From assembly GCA_907164885.2 (NCBI GenBank), contig OU015496.1, positions 164,969,941 to 165,033,940 of the forward strand: DNA of 64,000 nucleotides. Direction: 5' to 3'. Of this stretch, positions 20,382-31,871 are shown piece by piece (position 1 is the first letter of the stretch; each line of letters starts with the position of its first letter). A program made the translations under genes and the position numbers. Under the pieces are notes generated by a model. That model had not been told where the DNA came from and searched no databases. It saw only the letters and a program-made list of their open reading frames with translations. The DNA is from Dolomedes plantarius (lineage: Eukaryota > Arthropoda > Arachnida > Araneae > Dolomedidae).

Positions 20382-21372
20382 ATAGCACGAGCGCGGGCCG
20401 ACGAAGGAAAGGCTGAATGGCATATCTTTTTGAAGTAAACATAGATGACTTGTCGCCCGGCCGTGCATCACAAATGTTTATATCATTTCTTTCCCGCTTT
20501 TCATCTCACCCTCGGACACGCAAAACACCACAACGTTGATTTAACTGCATCTTTTATTTTTAAGATACACGGAAAATACACCTTCTTGGGGCAACTTACA
20601 AATGAGAAAAGCGCATATGTATGTTGATCAAACGGCTTATATAAACTTTGTCATGTGATCATGATAGCGATTAGGGATTTGCTGTTGTCGATAAATCACA
20701 TGTTTTATGTAATCTGCACAGAGCCTATATGAAATCTTGGGTGACGCCACACAAGTTTGGAAAAGGAAGCCATTTAATATTTTCCACTAGAGGCCTTTTA
20801 GGACTTAGATTTGAAAACGAAAGTTAGCTCGTACGCCCAAGGGAATTTAGAATAATGTCAGATTTTAAAATGGTATGGGTTTTTTAATGGTAAGGGGGTT
20901 TTAATGGTATGGGGGCGTACGAGCTAACTTTCGTTTTCAAATCTAAGTCCTAAAAGGCCTCTAGTGGAAAATATTAAATGGCTTCCTTTTCCAAACCTGC
21001 GTGGCGTCACCCAAAATTTCATATAGGCTCTGCGCAGATTACATAAAACCACATGTGATTTATCGACAACAGCAAATCCCTAATCGCTATCATGATCACA
21101 TGACAAAGTTTATATAAGCCGTTTGATCAACATACATGTGCGCTTTTCTCATTTGTAAGTTGCCCCAAGAAGGTGTATTTTCCGTGTATCTTAAAAATAA
21201 AAGATGTAGTTAAATCAACGTCGTGGTGTTTTGCGTGTCCGAGGGTGAGATGAAAAGCGGGAAAGAAATGATATAAACATTTGTGATGCACGGCCGGGCG
21301 ACAAGTCATCTATGTTTACTTCAAAAAGATATGCCATTCAGCCCTTCCTTCGTCGGCCCGCGCTCGTGCTAT
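20382..21372. mobile_element. 1 kb foldback element in (TA)n DNA
   Basis: Two arms of about 457-460 bp (20382-20838 and 20913-21372) are inverted copies with only scattered differences, around a 74 bp centre that contains three TTTTAATGGTA-type repeats. The outer ends ATAGCACGAGCG / CGCTCGTGCTAT abut (TA)n tracts on both sides, fitting insertion at TA. The mirrored 60-residue frames in the arms (20445-20627 and 21127-21309) are the same sequence read twice and are not evidence of a gene. Superfamily unknown. Confidence 0.92.
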
Positions 21373-21473
<101 letters not shown>

Positions 21474-21572
21474 TTATTATATATATCAGCGCCCGATCTA
21501 GCGGTTACGTCACCCCGGACAAAAAGACAAACTGCCGCCCTTTAAGAATATATATATATATATATATATATA

Positions 21573-23272
<1,700 letters not shown>

Positions 23273-23300
23273 TGGTTATATATATATATATATACACATA

Positions 23301-24149
23301 CAGGTAGCCCTCCTACAGCACGGCATCTTACAACACGGTTTCGCTCTAACACGATAGGATACATTGCGGGAATCCTCGTATAACACTGTAACCTGCAAGA
23401 CGGTTTCGCTCTAATAGGATAAAGAAATTGCTAAAACTTTTGTACAACACTGTACTTCTATAGTACTAGATAACATGATTTTTGTTTAACACATATATAA
23501 ACTTAATTACCTTAAAATAATGATGGGGAAAAATAATGAACTATAGTGGCGTTACATGAAAATGTATAAACAAATTATAATTTATTTATTTATAACTGTA
23601 TAAAATGACAAGAAAGCCTAAGCTTAGCTGAAAATCTTGAATCATTTTTCCTGAATGCAGACCCATCCGCTGAGAGAAGCCGAAAATTCAAAAGGGAGCT
23701 ACAAAATTGTCTATCTCCCTACCGTGAATCAACAATGACCCTGTAAGAACCAGCAAATAAACCAAAATTGCAGATTTTTTAAAGAGAATAGAAGGTTAAA
23801 AAAATCTAAATGAAGAAAAAGGTTCTTAAAGTGAAGGTGATACCGTTCAATTGAAAACACGTTCTCGTTTGATTGTACTGAGCAGTGATGAGGAAGAAAT
23901 TTATTAAATTAAGGTCGCGTTAAATGAAAATAATATTTTTTGTTTCTTTTCGTTTTGTATTATACATAGATTTATATTTTTAATAAAAATTAAGTTGCTT
24001 ATATGGAATTTAAAAAAATGTTTGTTTTCAATAAGTTTTCGGAACGCAACCCCCCGTTTTTTAACTGTCTCTGTGTCTCGTATAACACGGTTTCACACAA
24101 CACGGCATTTTCTAGGAACCTATCTACCGTGTTAAAGGAGGATTTCCTG
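23301..24149. mobile_element. Deleted Tigger/pogo element
   Basis: 849 bp with TA on both sides. The left end is CAGGTAGCCCTCCTACAGCA; the right end on the minus strand is CAGGAAATCCTCCTTTAACA. Internally, 23690-23910 (plus strand) reads like the C-terminal tail of a Tigger transposase, with LQNCLSPYRE and TRSRLIVLSSDEEE before a stop. The DDE core is absent. Confidence 0.8.
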
Positions 24150-24224
24150 TATATATAAATATATGTGTGTGTGTGTGTGTGAGTGAGTGACTTATTCCCT
24201 CCGTGATTTTATATTACCCCTTGT

Positions 24225-24254
24225 CCCCCCCCCTATGCTAATGGGGGGGGGGGG
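24225..24254. repeat. Poly-C / poly-G hairpin
   Basis: Nine C, TATGCTAAT, twelve G. A second C/G-rich hairpin (CCCCCAGGGTGCTGGGGG) lies near 24373. Confidence 0.9.
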
Positions 24255-24543
24255 CTGGGCTTGCACTTAAACGACATCGGGAGTGTCACTATTAAACTTA
24301 GCGACCCCGAAATCTATAAATTCGACAGTGATATCATTAGTTTTCGATTATTTTTACATGTGCCCCCTGTCCCCCAGGGTGCTGGGGGTGTCTTATTGTG
24401 AATCTAAACCATTCTCGAATCAACTTAATTGCCCACACAAAATTTCATAAAAATCAGTCCAGCCGTTTAGGAGGAGTTCAGTGACATACACACGGACAGA
24501 AGAAATATATGTATAAAGATATGCGTATATGTATATGTATATA

Positions 24544-24887
24544 CAGTGGCTCCCAAAAGTGTTCGTACACTTACGAATTTCAATGAAATAGGGGTCTATC
24601 CATTAATTAAAATGAATATTTCAGAATGGGTATTTAATAATAAGATCTGTAATCGATTCTTAACAAAACTAAATGAAATATTTTGAAAACATAGTAAAAG
24701 TTTATTTTTAAGAAACCAGTAATCAAAAAGTAACAAAAACTTTATCTCACAAAAGTCATCGTACGCTGAAATATTTTCGGATAAATTCATAATTAAAATT
24801 ATCGTCTGGCGCTTTATTTTTATTTTTGAATTGTGGTGGCATTTAAAATATCGTTTGGCTTTAATTTTTGCTTGCCTACTCCGTAAT
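24544..24887. mobile_element. Tc1/mariner terminus, truncated
   Basis: TA followed by CAGTGGCTCCCAAAAGTGTT, a widespread Tc1/mariner-type end. The matching right end is missing; the sequence runs into a (TA)n tract at 24888. Confidence 0.65.
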
Positions 24888-25140
<253 letters not shown>

Positions 25141-26485
25141 CAAATTTATTTTTATTTTCTTTGAAATCAAAATTGTGAGTAGATTTCTTTCAAATAAGAA
25201 AAACTAGAATAACTAGATTGTTGTTTGTTGAGTCTGTCTTATCACTAAAGAGGAAGTTTGTTGGGGGGGAGGGGGAAATTTCCCTTACTGTCCCGAGGGG
25301 AGATTTGTAGTGCAGGTGGCAATGTAAAAGCTTGTTATTCTGGACATTCTTTAATGAAAACGGAAGCGAGTTGGAAAAAAAGAATGCTGAGATTTAAAAA
25401 AAAAGTGCTGCTCACTCCGCACCCCCAGTGAATCTGCAAAAGTTCAAGATACAAAGCTTTGGAAGAGTAGCTATACTCCTTCATTGGGAAATGAGGAACT
25501 GGTTTTGAGGGCCTTGTTTGGGGGGGGGGGGGGCAGAAATGTTTATCAAGCCCTGATCCAGTTTAAAGGGGAAAGTGGACCTTCAAACCTAACTTTTTTT
25601 GTTTTGGATGGATTTGCCTGAAATTTGAATATATGATTAGTACCATAGATATGTAAAAGTGGTTAACATTTAATGATGAAATATTAATAATTTATGAATT
25701 ATGAATTATTAATTATATCAAAAATTGGCCTCATTAAAAATCTTCCAGGCGCATTTCTTTTGCATATAATATGGTAATTTTTATTTACAGGATACCGTAT
25801 AGAACTAACAATGAAACTTATTGCTTATTTTAAGCATTCATTAAAAATATAAAGAGAAAAAAATAATAATAATGAAAACACCCTTTTTATTACGCAAAAT
25901 ACCTATAAATCATCTTTTCAACTACAAAATTTAGAAATTCTGAGCTACGAAGCATCATTATTTTCAATAAGATTTATTTGATTTACAGTTAAGTACATAA
26001 AACTTAAATTTCAAAGCAATACGATAGTTCGAAATGCGCCTGGAGCAGTTTGAATATTCGTATGACTCGAAAATTTTTATCTTGAGAAAAACACATTTAA
26101 AGTTATTGCTATTAAAGTTAATTGTATCGAGCAAATTTAAGGCTTTCAACATCAAGCAAATTTATATCTTTCAACTAGAATTCTTACAGTTTGTCGAAGA
26201 AAATGTTTCTAGAAATCTGAAGACAATAATTAGATGTTTTCACTACTTGCATCAATGGTTTTTCATTAAGATTGCACTTCAACAAAATGATTACGAAAAA
26301 ATGTATGTATAATTTTTATGAAGAGGTATTTTTTAATTCCCTTTTTTGTGAATGTCTTCAACACAAGGAATGTCAGAAAATGATAATTTAGTTAAGTATT
26401 ACATGTGACGGTTCTAATGCGTCAGAAATCCTTCGCATTACATTCTAATCAAAGTATGGAGCTAATTTTTTTGTTTCTTTCTGTC

Positions 26486-26560
26486 TTTCTAACGGAAGTA
26501 TTCCAGAACACGTCCATATAAGCTAGCCTGTGGACTCGTACCTTCTCCCACCCTCGTTAT
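26486..26560. repeat. Fragment of the SINE-like family seen at 1144-1661
   Basis: Shares ACGGAAGT, the CCATATA block and the GTACCTTCTCC block in the same order, with the middle section missing. A third genomic example besides the two in the duplicated blocks. Confidence 0.45.
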
Positions 26561-27109
26561 ACGTAGATATTGAAATAAACTACTTTCCGCAATGAAATAT
26601 ACGATGCAAACATTTTTTAGTCAAGAAACTAAAAATTCTGAATTTAAATTGAAAAGATAAAATCGGAATGGATATTGCGATCATATAAAATTTATCATCA
26701 TTCTGGATGACAGATCGATTGCTGCAAATGTGTTCTGCTCCGTGACGAGTATTGAACAAATTAACTCTTTTGTTATATTTTAAACAGTTATAAAACCTTT
26801 GTCCGACATAAACTATATACGAAATTTTTTGAGGGGGAGCTACAAATCTCCATTTTTGATTAAAATCTCTCTATTTCTCTTCAAAAGTTCAATGAATTAA
26901 TTACGTAACCTATTTACGAGTCCGTTTTTTTTAATCCTATCGGCAGGGAGTATTACCTGAAGTTCCACTGGAAAAGGATTCTGAAAATCTGTTTAAATTT
27001 TAGAAGTGAATAGGCCCATTTTGTCGGGCAGAAAGAATCGAAGATTAGATTTGTTTTGGCTCAGCAATTCGGAGATTTAACTATGTAAGTCCAGCATTGT
27101 ATTATTTCA

Positions 27110-27170
27110 TTTTACAGTCCATTATGTAATTTTACAGTCCATTATGTAACTTTTACAGTCCATTATGTAA
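27110..27170. repeat. Three tandem copies of a 20 bp unit
   Basis: The unit TTTTACAGTCCATTATGTAA is repeated three times with one-base length differences. Confidence 0.95.
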
Positions 27171-27475
27171 TTTGGTTCATTTAATTTAAATTAACTTTAT
27201 TAGTAAAGATTTGTCATTCCTCAGAGGAGTTCGGCAGTGATCCGACATTACATATGGGATTAAGATTAAAAAAAAAAACATTTTTTTTTTATTATTGGAA
27301 GGGGATATGAGACCCAATTTTAACACAATTTAAAAAAAAAATTCTGGATGATGATCTTAGGGGAACTACCATTCAAAATATTCCTAGGTCGTTCCAGAGA
27401 TACGGTAATCATTCACTGAGCGGGTGTTATTTGGCTTTCACATATATATGTGCGTGTGTGTGAGCGCATTAATAA

Positions 27476-27478
<3 letters not shown>

Positions 27479-27566
<88 letters not shown>
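27479..27566. repeat. (TA)n microsatellite
   Basis: About 44 TA units, preceded by a short (TG)n stretch. Confidence 0.98.
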
Positions 27567-27568
<2 letters not shown>

Positions 27569-27699
27569 CATACATATGTTACTACTCGGCTGTAAAATAA
27601 TAAATTCAATATAATAGCTCAGGACTGTATATCAATTTCATTAACTTTTTATTGAATTAAATTTTACATTTCTATCTAGATGCCAAAACTAATATGTTT

Positions 27700-27900
27700 G
27701 GCGATGTATGCGATAGGTTGGCGATTTTCGGCCGTCGATACTTTTAAGCCAACTTGGCGAACAAGACTTTTTGGCCAACCAATTGGTCAGTTTTGCATAC
27801 GTCAGTCTCAGTGGGCGGGATCGGCTTCCCATTGGCTGCAACCATCTCCATGTTTGATGAACTTTTTTCTTAACAAAAAAACTAGGCTTTTCTCTGCTGA
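27700..27900. promoter_or_regulatory. Possible promoter-like GC-richer segment
   Basis: Contains GTGGGCGG (GC-box-like), CCAATTGG and CCCATTGGCT (CCAAT-type boxes) in an otherwise AT-rich region, about 200-350 bp upstream of the exon at 28054. No TATA box or start site is apparent. Inference only. Confidence 0.25.
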
Positions 27901-28053
27901 CCGCTCAACAAAAAGCGCAATTTTCCCACGTTTATTATTTTTCTGTTTCAAATCTATTTCAATCGTACTATGCATCCATCGTTAATTGGTTTTTGTTGTC
28001 ATTCTGCACATAAAATATTGGAAACTAATGAGAAATGTATTTCTTTTTTGCAG

Positions 28054-28334
28054 GATTTGGAATAATTTTTTATAGGAGACGTCGTTTACAGAGAGAACTC
28101 ACTGAAGGCGAGCGGATCTTTAATTTTCTTCAAGATTTAAGGGACGTCTACTCAGGACCTGGGAAAAAAGGAAAGGAGCTTCTGGAGATGGAACTTCCAA
28201 CTGCGGCCTCAGAAGGTATAGAAGAATTTATGCCCTCTACAAAACGGATAAGAATTGATGAAGAACAAGAACAACCGGATGAAATTCCTTTCGTAGATGA
28301 TCTTAAAGACAAAGATTGGGATTTAATGGCTTAG
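28054..28334 (+). CDS. Orphan spliced-looking exon encoding a protein C-terminus
   Basis: A strong splice acceptor (TTCTTTTTTGCAG) ends at 28053, and a strong donor (AG|GTAAGT) follows at 28335. The frame is open across the whole exon and ends in TAG, the last three bases of the exon. It begins hydrophobic (FGIIFY) then RRRR, as at a membrane-anchor boundary, followed by an acidic, helical tail (GERIFNFLQDLRDVYSGPG; a final DDLKDKDWDL). It looks like a host gene exon whose intron continues into the 3' UTR. I do not recognise the family, and the upstream exons are not identified. Confidence 0.5.
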
Positions 28335-28340
28335 GTAAGT

Positions 28341-28914
28341 AGAATTTATATACATATATATTTCTCTATTTTTTATTGGCTTTGCAGTTTTCAGTGCAAG
28401 GGGGAAGTTTTGTATGATGTTTTTTGTTCAAGTTCCTATTTTTAAACTGTCTTTAGTTAGCTCGTTTTAATGTAAGTAAGTTGTTTTAATGTTTGCTTTA
28501 AGTTATTAAAGCAAAGGGGAATGTTTGTGCAATATTTCAGGTTTATATTAATGTTAAAGTTAGCTTAAGTTAAATTTTTAATATTAGAATTTAAAATGTG
28601 TTAATTTTCTAATGTTTTTATAAATGTTTGGTATACTGTGTTTAGTTTTCAAATTGATTTTGGTTAACCAGCATTCGCAAATTTGACATTTTACTTTTCA
28701 GTTTTTAGTAGTTTAATTATAAATGTATATATTTCATGTTTTACTTTTCAGCTTGTATTGCTCCAATGATGAAAGGCTAAATCTAGCTGAATTCTGATTA
28801 GTTTATTATATATTTATATTGGGTTTTCTTTTTATTCATGTGTATAACATTTCCCATGCTTTTTTTCTGTTATTTTTATTGTGTTTAGTTTTTAAATTGA
28901 TTTTGGTTTCCAGG
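28341..28914. other. T-rich sequence, probably intron or 3' flank
   Basis: No coding frame. Follows the splice donor at 28335. Confidence 0.4.
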
Positions 28915-28922
28915 GCAATACC

Positions 28923-29806
28923 CAGAGCCTGACTAAGGCAGGGGCATACGGGGCAGTTGCCCCGGGCCCCCACATCAGAGGGGGGCCCCCAAATCGAATA
29001 GAAAGTTTATTTTACGTTTCCTTCTTTAATGAACTTTTTAAAACAAATTATCAGTACAGTGTAAAATCCGTCAGTTTTATGTTAGCTTGTTCATTAATCT
29101 ATCGTATGGTATGAACACAAATCTATATTTCGTAAATCCATGGTTTTCTAGGGCGGAATTTAACTGAATTCCGCCCTAATGTCAGCAAGGATATGAATTT
29201 TTTTTATGTATGTTTTTCTTTATTTATTGTTATTATTTTGAGAGTCTGCAATAAATAAGGTTTAAAAAGAAGTAAACGTTTAAGAAATCACTCAATACAA
29301 GAAATTAATGCAAATATAGACGTTGAAGTAAGAGTGGATACAACAGTTGCAACATCTACAAAACAATCAGCTAATAGGCTTGATATTGTTATTCACGATA
29401 AAAAAAAAAAAGAAAAATAATATTTAATAATGTTGGTATAACAAGCCAGGAGCATTTGCAAATTGTTGGGAATGAAAAATCACGGAAATATAACGGATAA
29501 ATATAAATAGCATTTTTGTCAAATTTTGGCTCTTCAGATGTGCTATATCCCTTTTAATGATGGACATAGAATTGTCAGAAAATCAATAAAATGAACAGAA
29601 CAGTATTTCGTCTGACCGTTGGAGGGGGTGGGGGACTCCATAGCTATTTTAGGTTCTAGTAAATTTTCTTGTTATATATTCATAATGAGGAGAAAAATTT
29701 AAATACCTTCATAAAGTTCGGTTCTTCATTACTGAAGTAGTGAAGCAGAGGGGGGCCCCCAAAGAAGTTTTTGCCCCGGGCACCAATTAGGCTAAGTCGG
29801 GCCCTG
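28923..29806. mobile_element. hAT-like non-autonomous element
   Basis: 884 bp. The left end is CAGAGCCTGACTAAGGC; the right end on the minus strand is CAGGGCCCGACTTAGCC. Flanked by a perfect 8 bp duplication GCAATACC (28915-28922 and 29807-29814). Subterminal GC-rich blocks (GGGGCCCCC-type) mirror each other. No transposase frame. Confidence 0.93.
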
Positions 29807-29829
29807 GCAATACCGGGTACTTCAGCTAG
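29807..29829 (+). mobile_element. Helitron-type 3' end
   Basis: GGTACTTCAGCTAG followed by T, preceded (once the hAT-like insertion is removed) by a short stem built on GG..CC-rich bases. This matches the hairpin-plus-CTAG 3' ends of arthropod Helitrons. The start of the element is not identified. Confidence 0.45.
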
Positions 29830-30360
29830 TGTTTCTATAAATGTGTAGTATGATAAAATGTTTAACATATTTTTTGTTGTATTTTTATGATGCTGTTATT
29901 TTAATTTAATTTAATAGCGTAATAAAAATACACGTGGATTATGACTCTTGGTGAAACCACGTTAAAAAAAATGCGCCTAGAAGTTTTACCTCATGGGTAT
30001 ATTTACCCTAAGGTGCTGTGGAAAAGAACTTCAGTTTAAAAAAAATTCTAAAATATGTCTTAGTTCTGAATTTGCAATTTATTATGTAAAATTTTCTAAG
30101 TTTTAAATTATTGTCTAAATTCCGGAAAGGAGATTTATTCTCCTTCATATTTTCTAAGTTCTCAAAATGTCTTATAAAAAATAGCGTTAAATCTGATATT
30201 TTCAAAGACAAATTATATTGATATTTCAATTATTTAAAAAAAAGTTTTGTAATGAGAAGGCAAAAAATATTTCTAAATTCAACTTAAAAATTAGTTAATT
30301 CGAATATTTTGAAAGTCCGGCTTAACGATAAATAAGATTTTATTTTCTAAGTCTGGCTAT
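29830..30360. other. No gene recognised
   Basis: AT-rich DNA without supported features. Confidence 0.5.
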
Positions 30361-30427
30361 TTAAAAATGCGTTTTTTAGCGAGAAAGGGAAAATTTTTCG
30401 TGTTTCATAGGTGTTTTCAAAGTCCAG

Positions 30428-30473
30428 TGTTTGTAAACACCAATGTGTTTATAAACACCAATGTTTGTAAACA
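30428..30473. promoter_or_regulatory. Three forkhead-like motifs in tandem
   Basis: TGTTTGTAAACA, TGTTTATAAACA and TGTTTGTAAACA at 30428, 30446 and 30462, separated by 4-6 bp. Each contains a forkhead core on both strands. A YY1-like CCAAGATGGCGG follows at 30543. Regulatory function is an inference; it could be a short tandem repeat by chance. Confidence 0.4.
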
Positions 30474-30585
30474 CCGATCAAACACGTTGGCGAGAAAAAT
30501 TTTCCCCTTCGAAAAACGCGCCAAAGCGCGGCGGCGAAAAAATCCAAGATGGCGGAGGGTGCACCGAAAACTCTAGTACTCCCGC

Positions 30586-30890
30586 GATGGGCGATTATTA
30601 TAGAGTGAATCACTCGTATAACTCGATTATACTAATCCTTCGAATAGTTCGATTATCACAATTTCACTCTAGTTATTATGAATCGATTATTTCTCGGATA
30701 CGGCTAACCCGAGTGCGCTAAGTACTCGACTGAATCACTCGAACAGAACGATTATTTTCCGGGCGATTATTTCTTGAATAACTCGCGCTAAAGTACTCGA
30801 GTGAATTTCTCGAAAAATGCGATTATTTTTCGAGCGATTATTTCTGGTTTCCGTCAGTTCAAGTGATTGGCCAAGACGATTATTTCTTAG
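30586..30890. repeat. Degenerate CGATTA-rich minisatellite
   Basis: About nine CGATTA motifs in 300 bp with recurring ACTCG. Two clear units of about 71 bp begin AAGTACTCGA at 30720 and 30791, with more diverged units on both sides. Confidence 0.75.
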
Positions 30891-31022
30891 GTAACTCGTA
30901 CCTCCTTTTTTCGGTACACAGTGCTAAGCATTTTGATCGGGGATTGGGAATACTGGAGTGAGTGGATGATTTTATAAAACTACAGTGTTTATTTATAGCT
31001 GAACTTCAGACTAAATAATTAA

Positions 31023-31230
31023 TCTATATGTATAAAAATGAATATGTGTATTTTCCAGCATCACTCTGGAACGCCTGGAACAGTTTCAACCAAACTTGGA
31101 ACACATATGATTTACAATCTGGGAAGAAACACTAGGGGAGTAAGACACCCCCTCTGGGGGAGGGTTAGTCTGACGCTTTCTCTCAGTCCTCCGGTTACGG
31201 TTGGTCCCTCTGCACCATCCGTTTGAAATC
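31023..31230 (+). mobile_element. Helitron-type 5' end
   Basis: TCTATATGTATAAAAATGAA at 31023 follows an A, as in the 5' ends of many arthropod Helitrons, and a TCTGGAACGCCTGGA-type repeat body follows. No replication-helicase coding sequence is present. Confidence 0.4.
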
Positions 31231-31249
31231 CAGAAGCACACAATTTAAT

Positions 31250-31408
31250 TCCACACTTTAAATCTACAATTGTCCAAGTCCTTACACTAGCACTTAAAAA
31301 TAGTTCACACAGTTCGATGTCACTTCAAAGTTTCACTAATTTTGTACATATTTTGCTGCTCACTTGCCTCTTAAACTCGCGTTCAGGACACGTTTACTTC
31401 TGACACCA
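31250..31408 (-). mobile_element. Leader and primer site of an older LTR element
   Basis: On the minus strand TGGTGTCAGAAG (31397-31408) matches the tRNA-Leu type primer site used by several LTR elements, directly beside an LTR end (TGATTGCGG... at 31409 on the plus strand). The rest of the element is absent or decayed. Confidence 0.5.
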
Positions 31409-31510
31409 TGATTGCGGGGTGCTACCTTTAAATTAGTTCACCTAGCCTTTTGATGCAACAATCTGACACCTCAATATTAATACAAGATTTAGGATGACTC
31501 GCAAACAGTC
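31409..31510 (-). repeat. Older LTR, part left of the gypsy insertion
   Basis: Begins beside the tRNA-Leu type primer site and continues after the gypsy element at 36104. The junction repeats AGTC on both sides. This is the pre-existing DNA the gypsy entered. Confidence 0.5.
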
Positions 31511-31770
31511 TGTTGCCTCCTAGTTGAGACAACATAACAAGAACTTACTAATTTAACGGTATTTAACTAAGAAAAACTAATAGCACAACTTATCAACACC
31601 AACCGTTTTTTTTATTTTTTTTTAACTCAACTACATTCTAAAGAGAAACTATGTATATCACTGTTGCCACAAAATTATGTTTAACAATAATTACAAAAGT
31701 AACGTTTTAAAATTATAAAAATATTTGAGAGTTAAATTTAAATTAATTATTTACATTTTATGCAGTTACA
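31511..31770 (-). repeat. Gypsy 3' LTR
   Basis: 260 bp, TG...CA, matching 35844-36103 base for base by eye. Confidence 0.96.
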
Positions 31771-31785
31771 TTTACTCCCCTACCA
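31771..31785 (-). promoter_or_regulatory. Polypurine tract
   Basis: Minus strand AGGGGAGTAAA directly upstream of the 3' LTR, the usual plus-strand primer position. Confidence 0.7.
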
Positions 31786-31871
31786 GTAACGAACGTTACG
31801 CTATAAAGGTTGGACACAAGTAATGGTGTTCATCATCAAATAATAGCAAAATTAATAAATAATATAAAATA

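Noticed and set aside
20445..21309. Two mirrored 60-codon frames as a duplicated gene
   Set aside because: They are the same sequence read in the two arms of the foldback, with no start context, domain or codon evidence.
26034..26312. 92-codon plus-strand frame
   Set aside because: AT-biased residues, no domain, overlapped by an equally long antisense frame.
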